DNA of 64,000 nt, from NCBI GenBank assembly GCA_024400115.1, contig JAKSNF010000007.1, positions 1 to 64,000 on the forward strand, written 5' to 3'. Shown here piece by piece: positions 24,599 to 34,533 of this stretch. Position numbers and translations under genes: made by a program. A model generated the notes under the pieces. It was not told where the DNA came from. It worked only from the letters and a program-made list of their open reading frames with translations, and made no database searches. The first letter of the stretch is position 1. Every line of letters starts with the position of its first letter. The stretch is from Paludibacteraceae bacterium (GTDB lineage: Bacteria > Bacteroidota > Bacteroidia > Bacteroidales > Paludibacteraceae).

Positions 24599-26905
24599 AT
24601 GCCGAAGTATATACATGTCATATTATTTTTATTGATGAGTGGTATTTTGCTGCTTTTGACAGGCTGTAATACGTGTCGTTATGTTCCTTCGGATAAGTAT
24701 CTGCTCAACAAGGCCAAGATTGAGATTGATGGAAGCAAGGAGGTTGCTCCCTCGGATTTGAGTGGATATCTTCGTCAGAAGCAAAATTCGGAGATCTTAG
24801 GTTTCTGGAAACTGCAATTACATATTTACAATACGGCACCTAAGGATACCATCTCTAAATCCCAAAAGCGATTGACTCGTAATGCTCACCGCATGGGTGA
24901 GGCTCCTGTTATCTATGACCCGATAGCGACCGTAACTTCGATGGAGCAGCTGACAAAGGCTATGGCGAATAAGGGTTTCTTCCGAGCACGAGTAGATACG
25001 TCGATTGTTTATAAAGTGAAGCCGTCAAGAGATGGTAAACGCGTAGAACGTAAGGTTAATGTAACGTATAAGATCACGCCTAATGCGCCATATCTCATTC
25101 GAGATTACACGAATAATATCTCCAACGATGTGGTGCGTGCTGTAGCTAATAACAGAGGACGAAAGGTAAAAGATGGGGATCGCTTTGATCTCTCAACCTT
25201 AGATGACGAAAGGCAACGTATCGCTTCCGGAATGCGTAGGAGAGGGTATTATTACTTCGATAAGTCCATGTTAGAATATCGTGCGGATAGTAGTTACTCA
25301 ACGAATGAGGTGGCAATGGAAATAAAACTATATGATTACTTAGACCAATTGCCCGATTCGGTAAAGCAGAAGATATATAGTCAATATCGTATTGCCAAAG
25401 TTTATTTTCACCAAGATTATGACCCCAAACATCTTCCGGAGGACGTTGTGGTAACAACCGATTTAAGTGATGCCCAGACAGGGTATGAATTTACTTATGT
25501 AGATAGACGCTTGCTGCGCAATAACGTGCTCAAGAAGGCCTGCAGGATTGTACCGGGTATGCTCTTTAATGAGGCCGCTTTAGAGGAAACATATGCTAAC
25601 CTCAATGGCTTAGGTCCCGTCAAGTATATTGATATCGCCTTTGTTCCTGTGAGTGATAATGAGTTGGATTGTCATATAACGATTTCTCGAAGCAAACTCA
25701 ATAATGTCTCTGCCGAAATAGAAGGAACCTATTCTGCGGGCGATTGGGGAATTGCCGCCGGAGTGGGTTATGCTAATAAGAATATCTTCCGTGGAGCAGA
25801 ACAGTTATCCTTGAACGGCCGTGCCAGTTATGAGTGGCGTCAAGCCGGAGGACGGGCAATCGAAGGAACAGCAGAGGCGGGATTGCTCTTCCCCAATAGT
25901 TTGAAAGTGAATATAGCCTATAAATACCAACATCGTCCGGATGAATATACGCGAACCATCGCTAATGCCGGCTTGTATTACACGGTTCATCAGCATAAAC
26001 ACTCTCATTGGTCGCATCAGTTTAATCTGTTGGATATCAGTTATGTTTATCTGCCCTATGTGAGTGATGCTTTCCGTATCAATTTCTTGGAGCAATCGAC
26101 GGTGCTTAAGTATAGTTACGAGAATCACTTTATCGTGGACTGGTCCTATCATGGTCAGTATAACGGCTTTAATTCGTTGCACCCCTATCGTAGTTATGTG
26201 ACGTTCAGTTATTCGGTAGAGACAGCAGGAAACTTACTTTACGGTCTCAGTACGTTAGCTAAACAAAAGAAGAATGACGTTGGACAATATGAGATATTCA
26301 AGATTCCGTATTCACAATATGCTAAGGCTGATTTTAATTTCACATTCCACCATATTTTGGCGCCGAATCATCAGATAGTGACCCATCTTGGTGCCGGTGC
26401 GGCTGTGCCGTATCTCAATTCGGGAGTAGTACCTTTTGAAAAGCGTTTCTTCTCGGGAGGTAGTAGTTCGGTTCGTGGTTGGCAAGCTCGCGCATTAGGT
26501 CCGGGCGGATTCTCCATGCAAGGGAATAGTAGTCTTATTTATGAACTCAAGGCGGGTGATATACGGTTGGACGCTAACGTAGAGTATCGTTATCATGTCC
26601 TTAATTTCCTTGAATTGGCAGCATTCTTTGATGCCGGAAATATATGGACGATACGTGACTATGAAGAGCAACCGGACGGCGTGTTCCGTTGGAACGAGTT
26701 CTATAAACAAATCGCTATGGCGTATGGTCTTGGTGTGCGTTTAGACTTTAGTTTCCTCATCTTCCGCGTCGATTTAGGTGTTAAGCTCTACGATCCTGCC
26801 CGTATTAACGGCCCTCGTGCCGGTACGCAATGGCGTACAATAGGCAACGGTCTGGGGTGGAAGGACGATATGACGCTGCATTTTGCTATCGGATATCCGT
26901 TTTGA
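24599..26905 (+). CDS. tamL: TamL-type BamA-superfamily outer-membrane lipoprotein
   Basis: Outer-membrane insertase-like barrel of the Omp85 superfamily. A lipoprotein signal ends LLLLTGC (Cys about 23), a feature of the Bacteroidota TamL variant. POTRA-like domains follow (for example YLLNKAKIEIDGSKEVAPSDL and APYLIRDYTNN), then a C-terminal 16-strand barrel from about residue 360 with the lid-lock motif region FFSGGSSSVRGWQARALGPG and a closing strand ending in HFAIGYPF. 768 aa fits. It is the first gene of a long rightward operon; rnhB starts 14 bp after it. Confidence 0.9.
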   Translation: MPKYIHVILFLLMSGILLLLTGCNTCRYVPSDKYLLNKAKIEIDGSKEVAPSDLSGYLRQKQNSEILGFWKLQLHIYNTAPKDTISKSQKRLTRNAHRMGEAPVIYDPIATVTSMEQLTKAMANKGFFRARVDTSIVYKVKPSRDGKRVERKVNVTYKITPNAPYLIRDYTNNISNDVVRAVANNRGRKVKDGDRFDLSTLDDERQRIASGMRRRGYYYFDKSMLEYRADSSYSTNEVAMEIKLYDYLDQLPDSVKQKIYSQYRIAKVYFHQDYDPKHLPEDVVVTTDLSDAQTGYEFTYVDRRLLRNNVLKKACRIVPGMLFNEAALEETYANLNGLGPVKYIDIAFVPVSDNELDCHITISRSKLNNVSAEIEGTYSAGDWGIAAGVGYANKNIFRGAEQLSLNGRASYEWRQAGGRAIEGTAEAGLLFPNSLKVNIAYKYQHRPDEYTRTIANAGLYYTVHQHKHSHWSHQFNLLDISYVYLPYVSDAFRINFLEQSTVLKYSYENHFIVDWSYHGQYNGFNSLHPYRSYVTFSYSVETAGNLLYGLSTLAKQKKNDVGQYEIFKIPYSQYAKADFNFTFHHILAPNHQIVTHLGAGAAVPYLNSGVVPFEKRFFSGGSSSVRGWQARALGPGGFSMQGNSSLIYELKAGDIRLDANVEYRYHVLNFLELAAFFDAGNIWTIRDYEEQPDGVFRWNEFYKQIAMAYGLGVRLDFSFLIFRVDLGVKLYDPARINGPRAGTQWRTIGNGLGWKDDMTLHFAIGYPF

Positions 26906-26919
26906 TTAGTTTAGAGGTT

Positions 26920-27588
26920 ATGTTGAAACCCTATTATATAAAATCAGTTGTGGAAGCCGGTTGTGATGAGGCGGGTAGGGGACCACTTGCGGGGAGTGTG
27001 TTTGCGGCGGCAGTAATCTTCAATGAGAATGATGAATGGAATCGGCTTCGACAGAATGATGCAATGATGAATCTCATTAACGACTCCAAGCAACTGACGG
27101 CGAAGCAACGAGAACAGTTGCGCCCATGGATAGAACAACACGCGGCGGCGTGGGCGGTGGCGGAAGTGACGGCCGAAGAAATAGACAAAATAAACATATT
27201 GAATGCCTCAATCTTGGCTATGCAGCGGGCACTGAGTAAACTGACTATTCGTCCTGAACATATCCTTGTAGATGGAAATAAGTGGAAACCCTATGTGCCG
27301 GAGGGAGAAGTGCTTGAGATACCGGCAAAGACGGTGGTCAAAGGGGATGCTACCTATCTCAGTATAGCTGCGGCAAGTATTTTAGCCAAGACTTATCGAG
27401 ACGAATACATGACCAAACTGGCAGGGCAGTATCCTCAATATGGCTGGGAAAGGAACATGGGATACCCGACCAAGGAACATTATGAAGCGATAGCCAAGTA
27501 TGGTATCACTCCCTTCCATCGCAAGAGCTTTAGGTTAGAGGTTAGTGGACGGCAGCAGAACTGCCTACAGGTTAAAGGAAAACATTAA
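26920..27588 (+). CDS. rnhB: Ribonuclease HII
   Basis: Removes ribonucleotides and RNA primers from DNA. The acidic site is visible in GCDEAGRGPLAGSVFAAAV and VDGNKWKP, with the GDATYLSIAAASILAKTYRDEYM block later. The start is set at ATG 26920 (MLKPYYIKSVVEAG); the upstream extension overlaps tamL. 222 aa. The C-terminus after FHRKSFRLEV is unusual and runs through a short TTAGAGG/TTAGTGG heptamer-like stretch (about 27530-27547). Confidence 0.95.
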   Translation: MLKPYYIKSVVEAGCDEAGRGPLAGSVFAAAVIFNENDEWNRLRQNDAMMNLINDSKQLTAKQREQLRPWIEQHAAAWAVAEVTAEEIDKINILNASILAMQRALSKLTIRPEHILVDGNKWKPYVPEGEVLEIPAKTVVKGDATYLSIAAASILAKTYRDEYMTKLAGQYPQYGWERNMGYPTKEHYEAIAKYGITPFHRKSFRLEVSGRQQNCLQVKGKH

Positions 27589-27607
27589 ACATCAAAATAT
27601 TAGAATT

Positions 27608-29386
27608 ATGAACCTACTGAATTTTATTCGTAAGAACGAAGAAGGAGAGGAAAAGAAGCCTCGTAAGAAACGTGGTTGTTTATGGACCATTATTATTTGT
27701 GCCGTTGTTTATATCGGCATGTGTTTCGCCATTGGTGCTGCTTTTGGTAGTTTATTTGGAAGTCATTCTGCTACTTTGACTGAAAACACCATTTATAAAC
27801 TCAAATTAGAGGGTGTTCTCCATGAGCAAGGGCAAGAAACTAATCCTTTTGCCTTTATGATGGGAGATATGTTTGGGGCTGGTTCACAACAAACGGTTGT
27901 GGGATTAGATGACCTATTGTCTAATATCAAACTGGCTAAAGAAAATGATATGGTGAAAGGTATTTGCCTTGATGGAGGTACTCTTGCCATAGCTCCTGCT
28001 AATGCTAAGACGCTTCGTGATGCTTTATTGGATTTTAAGACTTCAGGTAAGTGGGTAGTGGCTTATTCAGAGATGTACACGCAAACGAATTACTATATCG
28101 CCAGTGTGGCAGATCAAATATATCTAAATCCCGTTGGTGTAGTTGATTGGAAGGGACTTGGTGGACAACGAATGTATTACAAACGTTTGTTGGAAAATTT
28201 AGGTGTTGAGATGCAGATTATAAAGGTGGGAACGTTTAAGTCTGCTGTAGAACCATACTTTAGAACCTCAATGTCCGATGCCGATCGTAAGCAAACAGAA
28301 CGCTATTTGTTTGGTATTTGGGATGATTTCAAAGCAGCGGTGGCAACTTCTCGTAATCTGTCAGTAGAGCAATTGGATGCCTATGCAGATGAGTATATGA
28401 CGCTGCAAGATCAATCTAAATACATTGAGTATAATCTGGTGGATAGTTTGATTTATCCTCAGCAGATGGATAGTATCGTTAAAAAGTTGGTGGGAACGGA
28501 GGATTATACATATATGGGTACTAATTCAATGGCAACCGTTGAAAGGCCTGTCAATATGTCAGATAACCAAATAGCTATCGTTTACGCAGATGGTCAAATT
28601 ACGGATGATAGTGGAGATGGTATTGTTGGAACAAAAATGGTGAAAACCCTCAATAAAGTGGCAAAAGAGAAGAACGTGAAAGCTGTTGTTTTCCGTGTTA
28701 ATTCGCCCGGAGGTAGCGCCAATGCTTCCGAACAGATTTGGCATGCCGTGACGATGCTGCAAGAGAAAGGCCTGCCCGTTGTTGTATCAATGGGTGATTA
28801 TGCCGCTTCCGGAGGATATTATATCTCCTGCGCTGCTGATTATATCTATGCTGAACCTACTACGCTTACGGGTTCAATAGGTATCTTTGGCACCGTGCCT
28901 AATATCAATAAACTGCGTGATAAGATTGGTCTTGACCTTGATGGTGTTAGCACGAATAAACATTCGGCATTGGAAGCAAATATGATTTATAAAGGCATGA
29001 ACCCTGAAGAGTTGGCTCTGATGCAGAACATGGTTAATCGTGGTTATGACCTCTTTACCCAACGTTGTGCCGATGGCCGTCACACAACGCAGGAGTCCAT
29101 TAAGCAGATTGCCGAAGGACGTGTCTGGCTTGGAAAGGATGCGCTGGAATTAGGCTTAGTAGATGAATTAGGTAATATAGATGCCGCTATTGCAAAGGCT
29201 GCTTCTTTAGCCGGTTTGACCGATTGGAAAGTCGTTTCCTATCCGGAAAAGAAAGATCCCTTTATGGAGTTAATCGAATCGCTTGGCGAACCTGATACAG
29301 AGGAGGAACGTATTATAACCAAAATTAAAGAGTTTGCTTCTCAACCTCGTATAATGGCATTAATGCCGGAAATTGAAATTCAATAA
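27608..29386 (+). CDS. sppA: Signal peptide peptidase SppA, 67K type
   Basis: Membrane-bound serine protease that degrades leftover signal peptides. One N-terminal membrane helix (about residues 22-45, WTIIICAVVYIGMCFAIGAAF) and two tandem SppA domains. The catalytic lysine lies in VGTFKSAVEPY of the first domain and the nucleophilic serine in YAASGGYYISC of the second, as in the long-form family. 592 aa is normal. ATG 27608 is chosen because the upstream extension overlaps rnhB and has no homology-like sequence. Its stop overlaps the ATG of lpxK (TAATG). Confidence 0.95.
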   Translation: MNLLNFIRKNEEGEEKKPRKKRGCLWTIIICAVVYIGMCFAIGAAFGSLFGSHSATLTENTIYKLKLEGVLHEQGQETNPFAFMMGDMFGAGSQQTVVGLDDLLSNIKLAKENDMVKGICLDGGTLAIAPANAKTLRDALLDFKTSGKWVVAYSEMYTQTNYYIASVADQIYLNPVGVVDWKGLGGQRMYYKRLLENLGVEMQIIKVGTFKSAVEPYFRTSMSDADRKQTERYLFGIWDDFKAAVATSRNLSVEQLDAYADEYMTLQDQSKYIEYNLVDSLIYPQQMDSIVKKLVGTEDYTYMGTNSMATVERPVNMSDNQIAIVYADGQITDDSGDGIVGTKMVKTLNKVAKEKNVKAVVFRVNSPGGSANASEQIWHAVTMLQEKGLPVVVSMGDYAASGGYYISCAADYIYAEPTTLTGSIGIFGTVPNINKLRDKIGLDLDGVSTNKHSALEANMIYKGMNPEELALMQNMVNRGYDLFTQRCADGRHTTQESIKQIAEGRVWLGKDALELGLVDELGNIDAAIAKAASLAGLTDWKVVSYPEKKDPFMELIESLGEPDTEEERIITKIKEFASQPRIMALMPEIEIQ

Positions 29387-30390
29387 TGAACATCTTTCAC
29401 TCCATCGTTTGTTCGCCTATTAGTGCGATTATAGGTTTAGTGCTGCACATTCGGCATCAACTTTATGACGCGCATATATTACGTTCCTTCTCGGTAAATA
29501 TTCCTACTATTTGTGTCGGAAACCTTGCTTTAGGTGGAACGGGTAAGACGCCTCATGTGGAGTACTTGATTCGTCAACTCAGTAAGCATTATCGTGTAGC
29601 CGTTCTCTCAAGAGGGTACGGACGTAAGAGTCGTGGTTTTGTGCTTGCTACTCCTGAGTCAACGGTTGCTCAAATAGGGGATGAACCGCTACAGATAGCA
29701 CGTAAGTTCCCGTCTATTCCAGTAGCCGTTTGCAAGAACAGGGCACAAGGAGTGCATAAGTTGCAACAACTCTTCCCCGACCTTCAAGTGGTTATCTTAG
29801 ATGATGCCATACAGCATCGTTCGATCCGTTGTGGATTAACGATACTGCTATCAGCTTATGATAACCTATATGTCAATGACAGCCTCTGGCCGTTAGGAAC
29901 ATTGAGAGACTTACGGTATCGTGCGCACAAGACGAACATTATTATTATCACTAAGTGCCCTGATACCATGCTTCCAATAGACCGTAGGGTAGTAGAAACC
30001 CGTCTTCATAAAGCGGCATTTCAACAACTCTATTTCTCTTCGTTGAAGTATGCACCCTTACCAGAAGAAGGAACGCCGCTTATTGTGACCGGGATTGCTA
30101 ATCCTAAGCCCCTCGTTGATTATGTGCAATTGAGCAAACCGAAAGCAGAACTCCTTGCTTTTCCGGATCATCATATATTTACACAGCGTGATGTGAATCG
30201 TATCTTTGCTGCTGCGGAGCATTACGATTATGTACTCACTACCGAGAAAGATTTGCCTCGTTTGGAACAAGTAGGAGTGGCAGAAGCCTTAGGAGATAAA
30301 CTGCAAGTTGTACCGATTGAAGTTCAACTGATACAAGATGAGGATCAACTGATAAAGAAACTATCCGAATATATTTCTAAGATATGCTAA
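29386..30390 (+). CDS. lpxK: Tetraacyldisaccharide 4'-kinase (lipid A synthesis)
   Basis: Phosphorylates the 4' position of the lipid A precursor at the inner membrane. The P-loop is GGTGKTPHVEYL (about residues 51-62), followed by VAVLSRGYGRKSRGF, the acidic EGDEP equivalent QIGDEPLQIARKFP and LDDAIQHRSIRCGL. The N-terminal membrane anchor is short. 334 aa fits the family. It starts inside the stop of sppA and overlaps msbA by 7 nt, a tight translational unit. Confidence 0.95.
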   Translation: MNIFHSIVCSPISAIIGLVLHIRHQLYDAHILRSFSVNIPTICVGNLALGGTGKTPHVEYLIRQLSKHYRVAVLSRGYGRKSRGFVLATPESTVAQIGDEPLQIARKFPSIPVAVCKNRAQGVHKLQQLFPDLQVVILDDAIQHRSIRCGLTILLSAYDNLYVNDSLWPLGTLRDLRYRAHKTNIIIITKCPDTMLPIDRRVVETRLHKAAFQQLYFSSLKYAPLPEEGTPLIVTGIANPKPLVDYVQLSKPKAELLAFPDHHIFTQRDVNRIFAAAEHYDYVLTTEKDLPRLEQVGVAEALGDKLQVVPIEVQLIQDEDQLIKKLSEYISKIC

Positions 30391-32267
30391 AAATCTTACG
30401 TCGCTTTATACCGCCTTATCGCTCGTTGGTAGGCCTAAATATCTTCTTTAACCTACTTTCGACTTTATTCTCCCTCTTCTCGTTTGCCACGATTATACCC
30501 GTGCTCCAAATACTCTTTGGTCTTAATAGTACGGAGTCTTCCTATACAGCGCTGACGAGTGGCATGGCGATGGATGAATTGCTGATGGCGATAAAAGGGA
30601 ATATGTATTTCTATTTAGACCAACTTATCGCTCTTCACGGGGCGGGATTTGTACTTTTCCTTTTAGGTGTAGTGCTGGTTGTGCTGACCGGTTTTAAGTG
30701 TTTATTAGCGTGGCTGGCTAATTTTTACATGGTTCCTATTCGGACGGGTGTACTGCGTGACTTACGCAAACAACTTTACGATAAGGTTGTTTCGCTCCCG
30801 ATAGGTTATTTCACCGAGGAGCGCAAGGGCGACGTCATGTCCCGCATGACGAACGATGTTAATGAGGTAGAGGCTTCTATTATGTCCACGTTGGATATAC
30901 TCTTTAAGAATCCAATTATGATTGCGATTTATCTCATTACTCTCTTTGTTATCTCGTGGAAACTGACGCTCTTTGTGTTGGTGTTGCTTCCCTTAGCGGG
31001 ATTTGTTATTGGTCGAATAGGGCGCAGTCTCAAACGTTCATCCACTAAGGGACAAGAACAGACGGCGGACATATTAACGCAGATAGAGGAGACGCTTGGC
31101 GGATTGAGAGTGGTTAAGGCTTTTAATGCGGAAGATAAACTCAAGAACCGTTTCAGCCAGCTCATCAACGATACTCGCCGCACCTTCAACCGCATCAACC
31201 GCCGTTATTACTTAGCGCATCCTGTGTCCGAGTTCTTAGGAACGGCACTGATTGCTATCCTTATTTGGTATGGTGGTTCGCTTATTTTGGGTGAGCGTTC
31301 CTTCATTGATGCGGCTACGTTCATTTATTACCTCGTTATCTTCTACTCGATTATCAATCCGGCAAAGGATTTGAGCAAGGCCTCCTATGGTATCCGCCGC
31401 GGTCAAGCTTCCCTTGAGCGAATAGATAAGATTCTTAATACAAAAAATAATATCCTTGATAACTCTCAACTATCAAACCAGACGGCTTCTCTAAACTCTA
31501 AACTTTCCACTCTAAACTCATCGATAGAGTACAAGGACGTAAGCTTCGCTTATACTTCCAATCGTCTCGTATTGGAACATATCAATCTCACTATCCCTAA
31601 GGGAAAAATGGTGGCTATTGTGGGGCAGTCGGGTAGTGGTAAAACAACCTTAACCGATTTGTTGCCGCGCTTCTATGATGTGTGCGAAGGTGTGGTGCTT
31701 GTGGACGGGGTAGATATTCGCAATATACAACCACGCGATTTACGTTCGTTGATGGGAATAGTGAACCAAGAAGCTATCTTGTTTAACGACACCTTCTATA
31801 ATAACATCACTTTTGGTGTGGACACCTCTCAACCTGCTCCTAACGGTGGTACTTGGCAAGAAGCAGTAGAACAAGCAGCACGTATTGCTAATGCGCACGA
31901 TTTCATCATGGCAACGCCGGAGGGGTATAACACTTGTGTCGGTGACCGAGGTTCACGCCTTAGTGGCGGACAACGTCAGCGTATATCCATAGCACGTGCT
32001 ATACTGAAGAATCCTCCTATTCTGATTCTGGATGAGGCCACTTCGGCATTGGATACGGAGTCCGAACAACTCGTTCAGCAGGCGTTAGAGCGATTGATGA
32101 AGGATAGAACGACACTTGTTGTGGCGCACCGTCTATCTACTATTCGCAAAGCCGACCTTATCTGCGTGTTAGATGAGGGGCGTATCGTTGAGCAAGGAAC
32201 GCACGAGCAACTCCTTGCCCTTAACGGACACTATAAGAAATTAGTTGAAATGCAAAATACGAAGTGA
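30384..32267 (+). CDS. msbA: MsbA-like lipid flippase ABC transporter
   Basis: Half-size ABC exporter: six membrane helices (about residues 15-330) then an ATPase domain with Walker A GQSGSGKTTL, signature LSGGQRQRISIARA, Walker B ILILDEATSALD and H-loop VVAHRLSTIRKADLI. The pairing with lpxK mirrors msbA-lpxK in enterobacteria and supports a lipid A-core flippase role. The linker between membrane and ATPase domains contains NSQLSNQTASLNSKLSTLN, a heptamer-tract peptide also found in the SpoIID-like protein. 627 aa is slightly long for this reason. Confidence 0.92.
   Translation: MLKILRRFIPPYRSLVGLNIFFNLLSTLFSLFSFATIIPVLQILFGLNSTESSYTALTSGMAMDELLMAIKGNMYFYLDQLIALHGAGFVLFLLGVVLVVLTGFKCLLAWLANFYMVPIRTGVLRDLRKQLYDKVVSLPIGYFTEERKGDVMSRMTNDVNEVEASIMSTLDILFKNPIMIAIYLITLFVISWKLTLFVLVLLPLAGFVIGRIGRSLKRSSTKGQEQTADILTQIEETLGGLRVVKAFNAEDKLKNRFSQLINDTRRTFNRINRRYYLAHPVSEFLGTALIAILIWYGGSLILGERSFIDAATFIYYLVIFYSIINPAKDLSKASYGIRRGQASLERIDKILNTKNNILDNSQLSNQTASLNSKLSTLNSSIEYKDVSFAYTSNRLVLEHINLTIPKGKMVAIVGQSGSGKTTLTDLLPRFYDVCEGVVLVDGVDIRNIQPRDLRSLMGIVNQEAILFNDTFYNNITFGVDTSQPAPNGGTWQEAVEQAARIANAHDFIMATPEGYNTCVGDRGSRLSGGQRQRISIARAILKNPPILILDEATSALDTESEQLVQQALERLMKDRTTLVVAHRLSTIRKADLICVLDEGRIVEQGTHEQLLALNGHYKKLVEMQNTK
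31461..31519 (+). repeat. In-frame composite tract in msbA
   Basis: Heptamers AACTCTC, AACTATC, a unique core AACCAGACGGCT, then ACTCTAA/ACTTTCC heptamers. Aligned by eye over 58 nt, it matches 37071-37130 in the SpoIID-like gene at roughly 49 positions, including the core, so the two are copies of one element. Confidence 0.88.
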
Positions 32268-32268
32268 T

Positions 32269-33123
32269 ATGATACTACTTGCTGATTCTGGTTCTACGAA
32301 AACTCATTGGGCACTGATGACCGCTAATGGTCATTCTCAGGACTTCTATACTGCGGGTATCAATCCCGTCTTGCAGTCGCCTGAACTGATACAACAAACG
32401 ATTGACCATCTCTTAACTCAGATAGGTTCGCTCTTGTGGGCAGGGACGATAACGAACGTCTTTTTCTACGGAGCTGGGTGCACACCCGAGAAGAAAGGAC
32501 TGATGCGCGAGCTATTGGCTAAGGTGTTTAAGAAGGCGCAAGTGCAAGTCGAATCGGATATGCTTGGTGCGGCACGCGGCTTACTCCAACGCGAACAGGG
32601 CATAGCTTGTATCTTAGGGACAGGCTCCGGCTCGTGTTTCTATGATGGGGAACAGATTGCCGCTACTGTGCCCTCGTTAGGTTTCATCTTAGGAGACGAA
32701 GGTTCTGGTGCTACCTTGGGTAAACGATTGGTGTCCGATGCGCTCAAGAACCAATTGCCGATGGAACTGAAAGAAGCTTTATTGAAAGAGTATAATATCA
32801 CCCAAGCGGATGTTATTGACCGCGTTTATCGTCAGCCTATGCCTAATCGTTTCTTGGCTGAACTTAGTCAGTTCTGCGCACGGCATATAGAGCAACCCGC
32901 TATCCGCCAACTCGTTTATGACCACTTCGATTCCTTTGTGAAGCGCAATCTATTGCAATATGAAATGAAGAAAGTGTCCTTCGTCGGTTCGATCGCCTTT
33001 TACTATAAAGATATATTAGAGGTTGTTTTATTAGATAATGGTCTCACGTTAGGCACTATTATGAAAGACCCTATCGAGGGACTCAAAACATATCATCAAT
33101 CCGACCTTGTCCCCACACTTTAA
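32269..33123 (+). CDS. BadF/BadG-type sugar kinase-like ATPase (N-acetylglucosamine kinase-like)
   Basis: ASKHA-fold ATPase. Phosphate-1 motif [14 protein letters not shown] at the N-terminus, phosphate-2 [15 protein letters not shown] (about residues 116-130) followed by [17 protein letters not shown], and adenosine motif [16 protein letters not shown] near the C-terminus. Members in Bacteroidota are annotated as amino-sugar kinases, possibly for cell-wall recycling, but the substrate cannot be read from the sequence. The start is ATG 32269, 2 bp after the msbA stop. 284 aa. Confidence 0.85.
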   Translation: MILLADSGSTKTHWALMTANGHSQDFYTAGINPVLQSPELIQQTIDHLLTQIGSLLWAGTITNVFFYGAGCTPEKKGLMRELLAKVFKKAQVQVESDMLGAARGLLQREQGIACILGTGSGSCFYDGEQIAATVPSLGFILGDEGSGATLGKRLVSDALKNQLPMELKEALLKEYNITQADVIDRVYRQPMPNRFLAELSQFCARHIEQPAIRQLVYDHFDSFVKRNLLQYEMKKVSFVGSIAFYYKDILEVVLLDNGLTLGTIMKDPIEGLKTYHQSDLVPTL

Positions 33124-33197
33124 ACTTGTTAACTTTAAAACTTCTTTCAACTTTCAACTTTCAACTTTCAACTTTCAACTTTAAACTTTCAACTAAA
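33124..33197 (+). repeat. Intergenic CAACTTT heptamer tract before the GT2 gene
   Basis: The whole 74-bp gap between two genes is built of AACTTTC/AACTTTA units (five perfect or near-perfect in a row). It ends directly at the ATG at 33198. The frame is accidentally open through it, giving a spurious longer N-terminus. Confidence 0.9.
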
Positions 33198-34523
33198 ATG
33201 TACTTTCTTCCTTCAAGAATTTGTTCTACGGAACTCATTAAGCAAATAGCCGACCAAGTTACGTTCTCTACGGATAAATATGTTATCCTATCCACGAAAC
33301 CTCATATTGATTGGGTTTATCGTGCTGAGCAGCGTTTGGAGCAAGTCCTTTCTTATACCCACGCCGCGATGGTCTATTCTGACCGCTTTGCTAACGGACA
33401 GGCATCGCCTGTGATTGATTACCAAGAGGGAGCTCTCCGCGACGATTTTGATTTTGGTGCTGTTACGGTGTGGAATAGGGAAGTGTTCTTGCAAGCTGTA
33501 GCGCAAATGGATACGAACTACGAGTATGCAGGATTCTACGACCTCCGTTTGCGCGTGAGTAGGATAGGGCAGTTAGTGCATATACCGGAATACCTTTATT
33601 ATGAGGTAGAGGAGGATAACCGTAAGTCGGGCGAGAAACTGTTTGACTACGTTAATCCGGCTAATCGTGCCGTTCAGATAGAGATGGAAGCGTGCGTTAC
33701 GGCTCACCTCAAAGCCCTTGGCGCGTGGGTCGATTATACTACTCTACACTCTACACTCTCCACTCTAAACTCTAATAGACCCACTGCCTCCGTCATCATC
33801 CCTTGCCGTAATCGTGTCAAGACGATTCGTGATGCTGTTATGAGCGCGCTTGCGCAACGCGTGCGCGAACCTTATACTTATAATGTAATAGTCGTGGACG
33901 ATAACTCTACCGATGGTACGGTAGAAGAAATCTCTAAACTCTCCACTCTAAACTCTCAACTCATTATCCTTCACCAAGACCCAACATGGCACGGCATTGG
34001 CGGTAACTGGAATAATGCTATTCACGATGAGCGTTGCGGTCAGATTGCTATTCAATTAGATAGTGACGACACGTATTTTGATGAGAATACGGTGCAACGT
34101 TTCATTGATGCCTTTGAGTCTGGTGATTATGCCATGGTTATTGGTACCTATCAGATTGTAGATGCCAATCTTGCCCCTCTATCTCCTAACCCGATGATTA
34201 TCTCTCACGCTGAGTGGACGGCAGAGAACGGAATGAACAACGCTCTGCGTATCAATGGTTTAGGAGCACCGCGTGCTTTTAGAACAGATTTGCTAAAGAC
34301 GATTGATTTCCCGACCACTAAGTATGGCGAAGATTATGCGGTGGCCTTGCGTATCAGTCGCGAATATAAGATTGGGCGTATTTACGATGTAGTGTATAAC
34401 TGCCGACGTTGGGAGCATAATTCAGATGCTAATTGCAGTATCGAGGAAATGAATCGCAATAATTTCTATAAGGACCGCCTCCGCACGTGGGAACTGCAAG
34501 CCCGCCTAACCATTAAACACTAA
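33198..34523 (+). CDS. Family 2 glycosyltransferase with unusual N-terminal domain
   Basis: The C-terminal part is a GT-A glycosyltransferase: [22 protein letters not shown] (about residues 199-220), [11 protein letters not shown] and the DXD-like [11 protein letters not shown]. Residues 1-190 form a separate domain ([22 protein letters not shown], then [20 protein letters not shown]) that resembles a second, partial glycosyltransferase-like fold. The sugar and acceptor are unknown; the neighbourhood suggests LPS or wall glycan. The start is ATG 33198, because everything upstream is heptamer repeat. Two more tracts inside the gene encode [11 protein letters not shown] and [10 protein letters not shown]. 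Confidence 0.82.
   Translation: MYFLPSRICSTELIKQIADQVTFSTDKYVILSTKPHIDWVYRAEQRLEQVLSYTHAAMVYSDRFANGQASPVIDYQEGALRDDFDFGAVTVWNREVFLQAVAQMDTNYEYAGFYDLRLRVSRIGQLVHIPEYLYYEVEEDNRKSGEKLFDYVNPANRAVQIEMEACVTAHLKALGAWVDYTTLHSTLSTLNSNRPTASVIIPCRNRVKTIRDAVMSALAQRVREPYTYNVIVVDDNSTDGTVEEISKLSTLNSQLIILHQDPTWHGIGGNWNNAIHDERCGQIAIQLDSDDTYFDENTVQRFIDAFESGDYAMVIGTYQIVDANLAPLSPNPMIISHAEWTAENGMNNALRINGLGAPRAFRTDLLKTIDFPTTKYGEDYAVALRISREYKIGRIYDVVYNCRRWEHNSDANCSIEEMNRNNFYKDRLRTWELQARLTIKH
33740..33774 (+). repeat. In-frame ACTCTAC/ACTCTAA tract in the GT2 gene
   Basis: Five heptamers encode [12 protein letters not shown] in the linker before the glycosyltransferase core. Confidence 0.85.
33931..33962 (+). repeat. 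Second in-frame ACTCTAA tract in the GT2 gene
   Basis: Heptamers encode [10 protein letters not shown] directly after the [13 protein letters not shown] motif, a position normally held by a short variable loop. Confidence 0.85.
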
Positions 34524-34533
34524 CCCATAAGCG

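Noticed and set aside
33126-33197. Extended N-terminus of the GT2 protein ([17 protein letters not shown])
   Set aside because: It is encoded wholly by heptamer repeat and lies before a good ATG; probably an accident of an open frame.
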